Of a stretch of 14,407 nt of DNA, positions 14,018-14,407 are shown piece after piece. Positions within the stretch are counted from its first letter, which is position 1, and the number at the start of each line of letters is the position of its first letter. Position numbers and translations under genes: made by a program. Under the pieces are notes generated by a model that did not search any database, had not been told where the DNA came from, and saw only the letters and a list, made by a program, of their open reading frames with translations. Origin of the DNA: a bacterium UBA6115 (GTDB taxonomy: Bacteria > Bacillota_A > Clostridia > Christensenellales > Aristaeellaceae); the NCBI GenBank assembly GCA_002428405.1, contig DIWD01000052.1, positions 1 to 14,407 of the forward strand, in the 5' to 3' direction.

Positions 14018-14261
14018 TATTCATACCGGCGTCAATAAAAGGACACATATTTTGTCTATACTGTTCCTGAGGGCATTCCCTCATACGAAACGAATGAGGA
14101 AATGCAATGAGGAGCCGAGAGATTTTTCGTCTCCGCTAAGCTGAAAGAAGAAGGCGTAGCCGCAGTCTACGCCGATTGAATGAAGCAACGCGGATACGGA
14201 AAAGGGCCGGCTCATCGAAGCGTTTACGATTGAGTTTTGTATCAGAAAAGGAGGAAGGAAC
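14018..14261 (+). other. Leader region with competing hairpins
   Basis: No convincing gene. TGAGGG (14068-14073) can pair with CCCTCA (14078-14083). The overlapping segment 14073-14084 can instead pair with 14094-14105 (12 bp with one C/A mismatch), and ATGAGG occurs again at 14107-14112. Downstream, GGCGTAG (14153-14159) pairs exactly with CTACGCC (14167-14173), and GAGCC (14112-14116) could close on GGCTC (14209-14213). A weak -10 (TATACT, 14057-14062) lies just before the first hairpin. No riboswitch class was recognised; this may be a structured leader of the next gene. Confidence 0.45.
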
Positions 14262-14407
14262 ATGAAACGCACATTACTGGCAATCCTTGTGTTGGCCGTG
14301 ATGCTCACCTTGTCCCTGCCTTTCGCGAAAGCGGAGGAAACACCGGCAGAAAGCGGCCTGACTGCCGCGCTTAACCAGGCTATGCAGGATGAGCAGGATA
14401 TCCGGGG
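14262..14407 (+). CDS. Secreted protein of unknown function, N-terminal fragment
   Basis: 48 full codons are visible before the window ends. The N-terminus is a clean signal peptide: MKRT, a hydrophobic core (LLAILVLAVMLTLSLPFA) and likely cleavage after FAKA at residue 24. The mature start (EETPAESGLTAALNQAMQDEQD) is acidic and probably helical. There is no lipobox cysteine. The ATG is fixed by AAGGAGG at 14248-14254 with a 7-base spacer. It is separated from the phosphatase by 244 bases with possible regulatory structure, so it may be its own transcription unit. Too little is visible to name a family. Confidence 0.85.
   Translation, partial: MKRTLLAILVLAVMLTLSLPFAKAEETPAESGLTAALNQAMQDEQDIR

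Noticed and set aside
14111..14179. Short frame reading FFVSAKLKEEGVAAVYAD before the last gene
   Set aside because: It looks protein-like but has no start codon or ribosome site and is stop-bounded within 70 bases; a decayed gene is possible but not supportable.

Overview
The window looks like chromosomal DNA of a high-GC Bacillota of the Clostridia type. Indicators are strong Shine-Dalgarno sites, sigma-A-like -10 boxes, ATG/TTG and probably CTG starts, gene-on-gene overlaps, and secreted proteins with simple signal peptides. Families typical of Clostridia are present: a YwiB/DUF1934 protein, a CD1871A-type CXXC mini-protein, a large zinc-ribbon/TPR membrane protein and an M29 aminopeptidase. 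No insertion-sequence transposase, phage gene, CRISPR array, rRNA or tRNA was seen. The taxonomic guess is inference only.

Left block (1 to 9854, minus strand, read right to left). Nine genes are packed with gaps of 44 bases or fewer, and most junctions overlap by 1 to 20 bases. The order is pyrimidine-nucleoside phosphorylase, a membrane-anchored TlpA/thioredoxin-like protein, a 48-residue CXXC membrane mini-protein, a polytopic 4Fe-4S (NapH/polyferredoxin-like) protein, a secreted two-repeat protein of unknown function, a 935-residue zinc-ribbon/TPR membrane protein, an acyltransferase-3 membrane protein, an M29 aminopeptidase, and the start of HemW, which runs off the left edge. A good promoter precedes the phosphorylase. 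The middle three (TlpA-like, CXXC mini-protein, polyferredoxin) form a plausible electron relay from cytoplasmic iron-sulfur clusters to extracytoplasmic thiols.

Middle (9855 to 11091). A 386-base gene-free interval holds the phosphorylase promoter and a 245-base block bounded by 19-bp direct repeats. Inside the block are a perfect 22-bp palindrome and two more hairpins, so it may be a non-coding repeat element. Next comes a minus-strand secreted DUF2927-like protein, then a 185-base divergent promoter region.

Right block (11092 to end, plus strand). A YwiB/DUF1934 protein, an unrecognised 163-residue protein, a UlaG-like metallo-beta-lactamase-fold hydrolase, an FtsB/DivIC-like septum protein and a Ppx/GppA phosphatase are nearly contiguous and probably co-transcribed. 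The phosphatase probably starts at CTG and lacks the usual first-loop aspartate. A 244-base interval with competing hairpins then precedes a new secreted-protein gene cut by the right edge.

The best candidate for an under-described system is the TlpA / CXXC mini-protein / polyferredoxin trio. The intergenic repeat block and the large extracytoplasmic TPR protein are secondary candidates.
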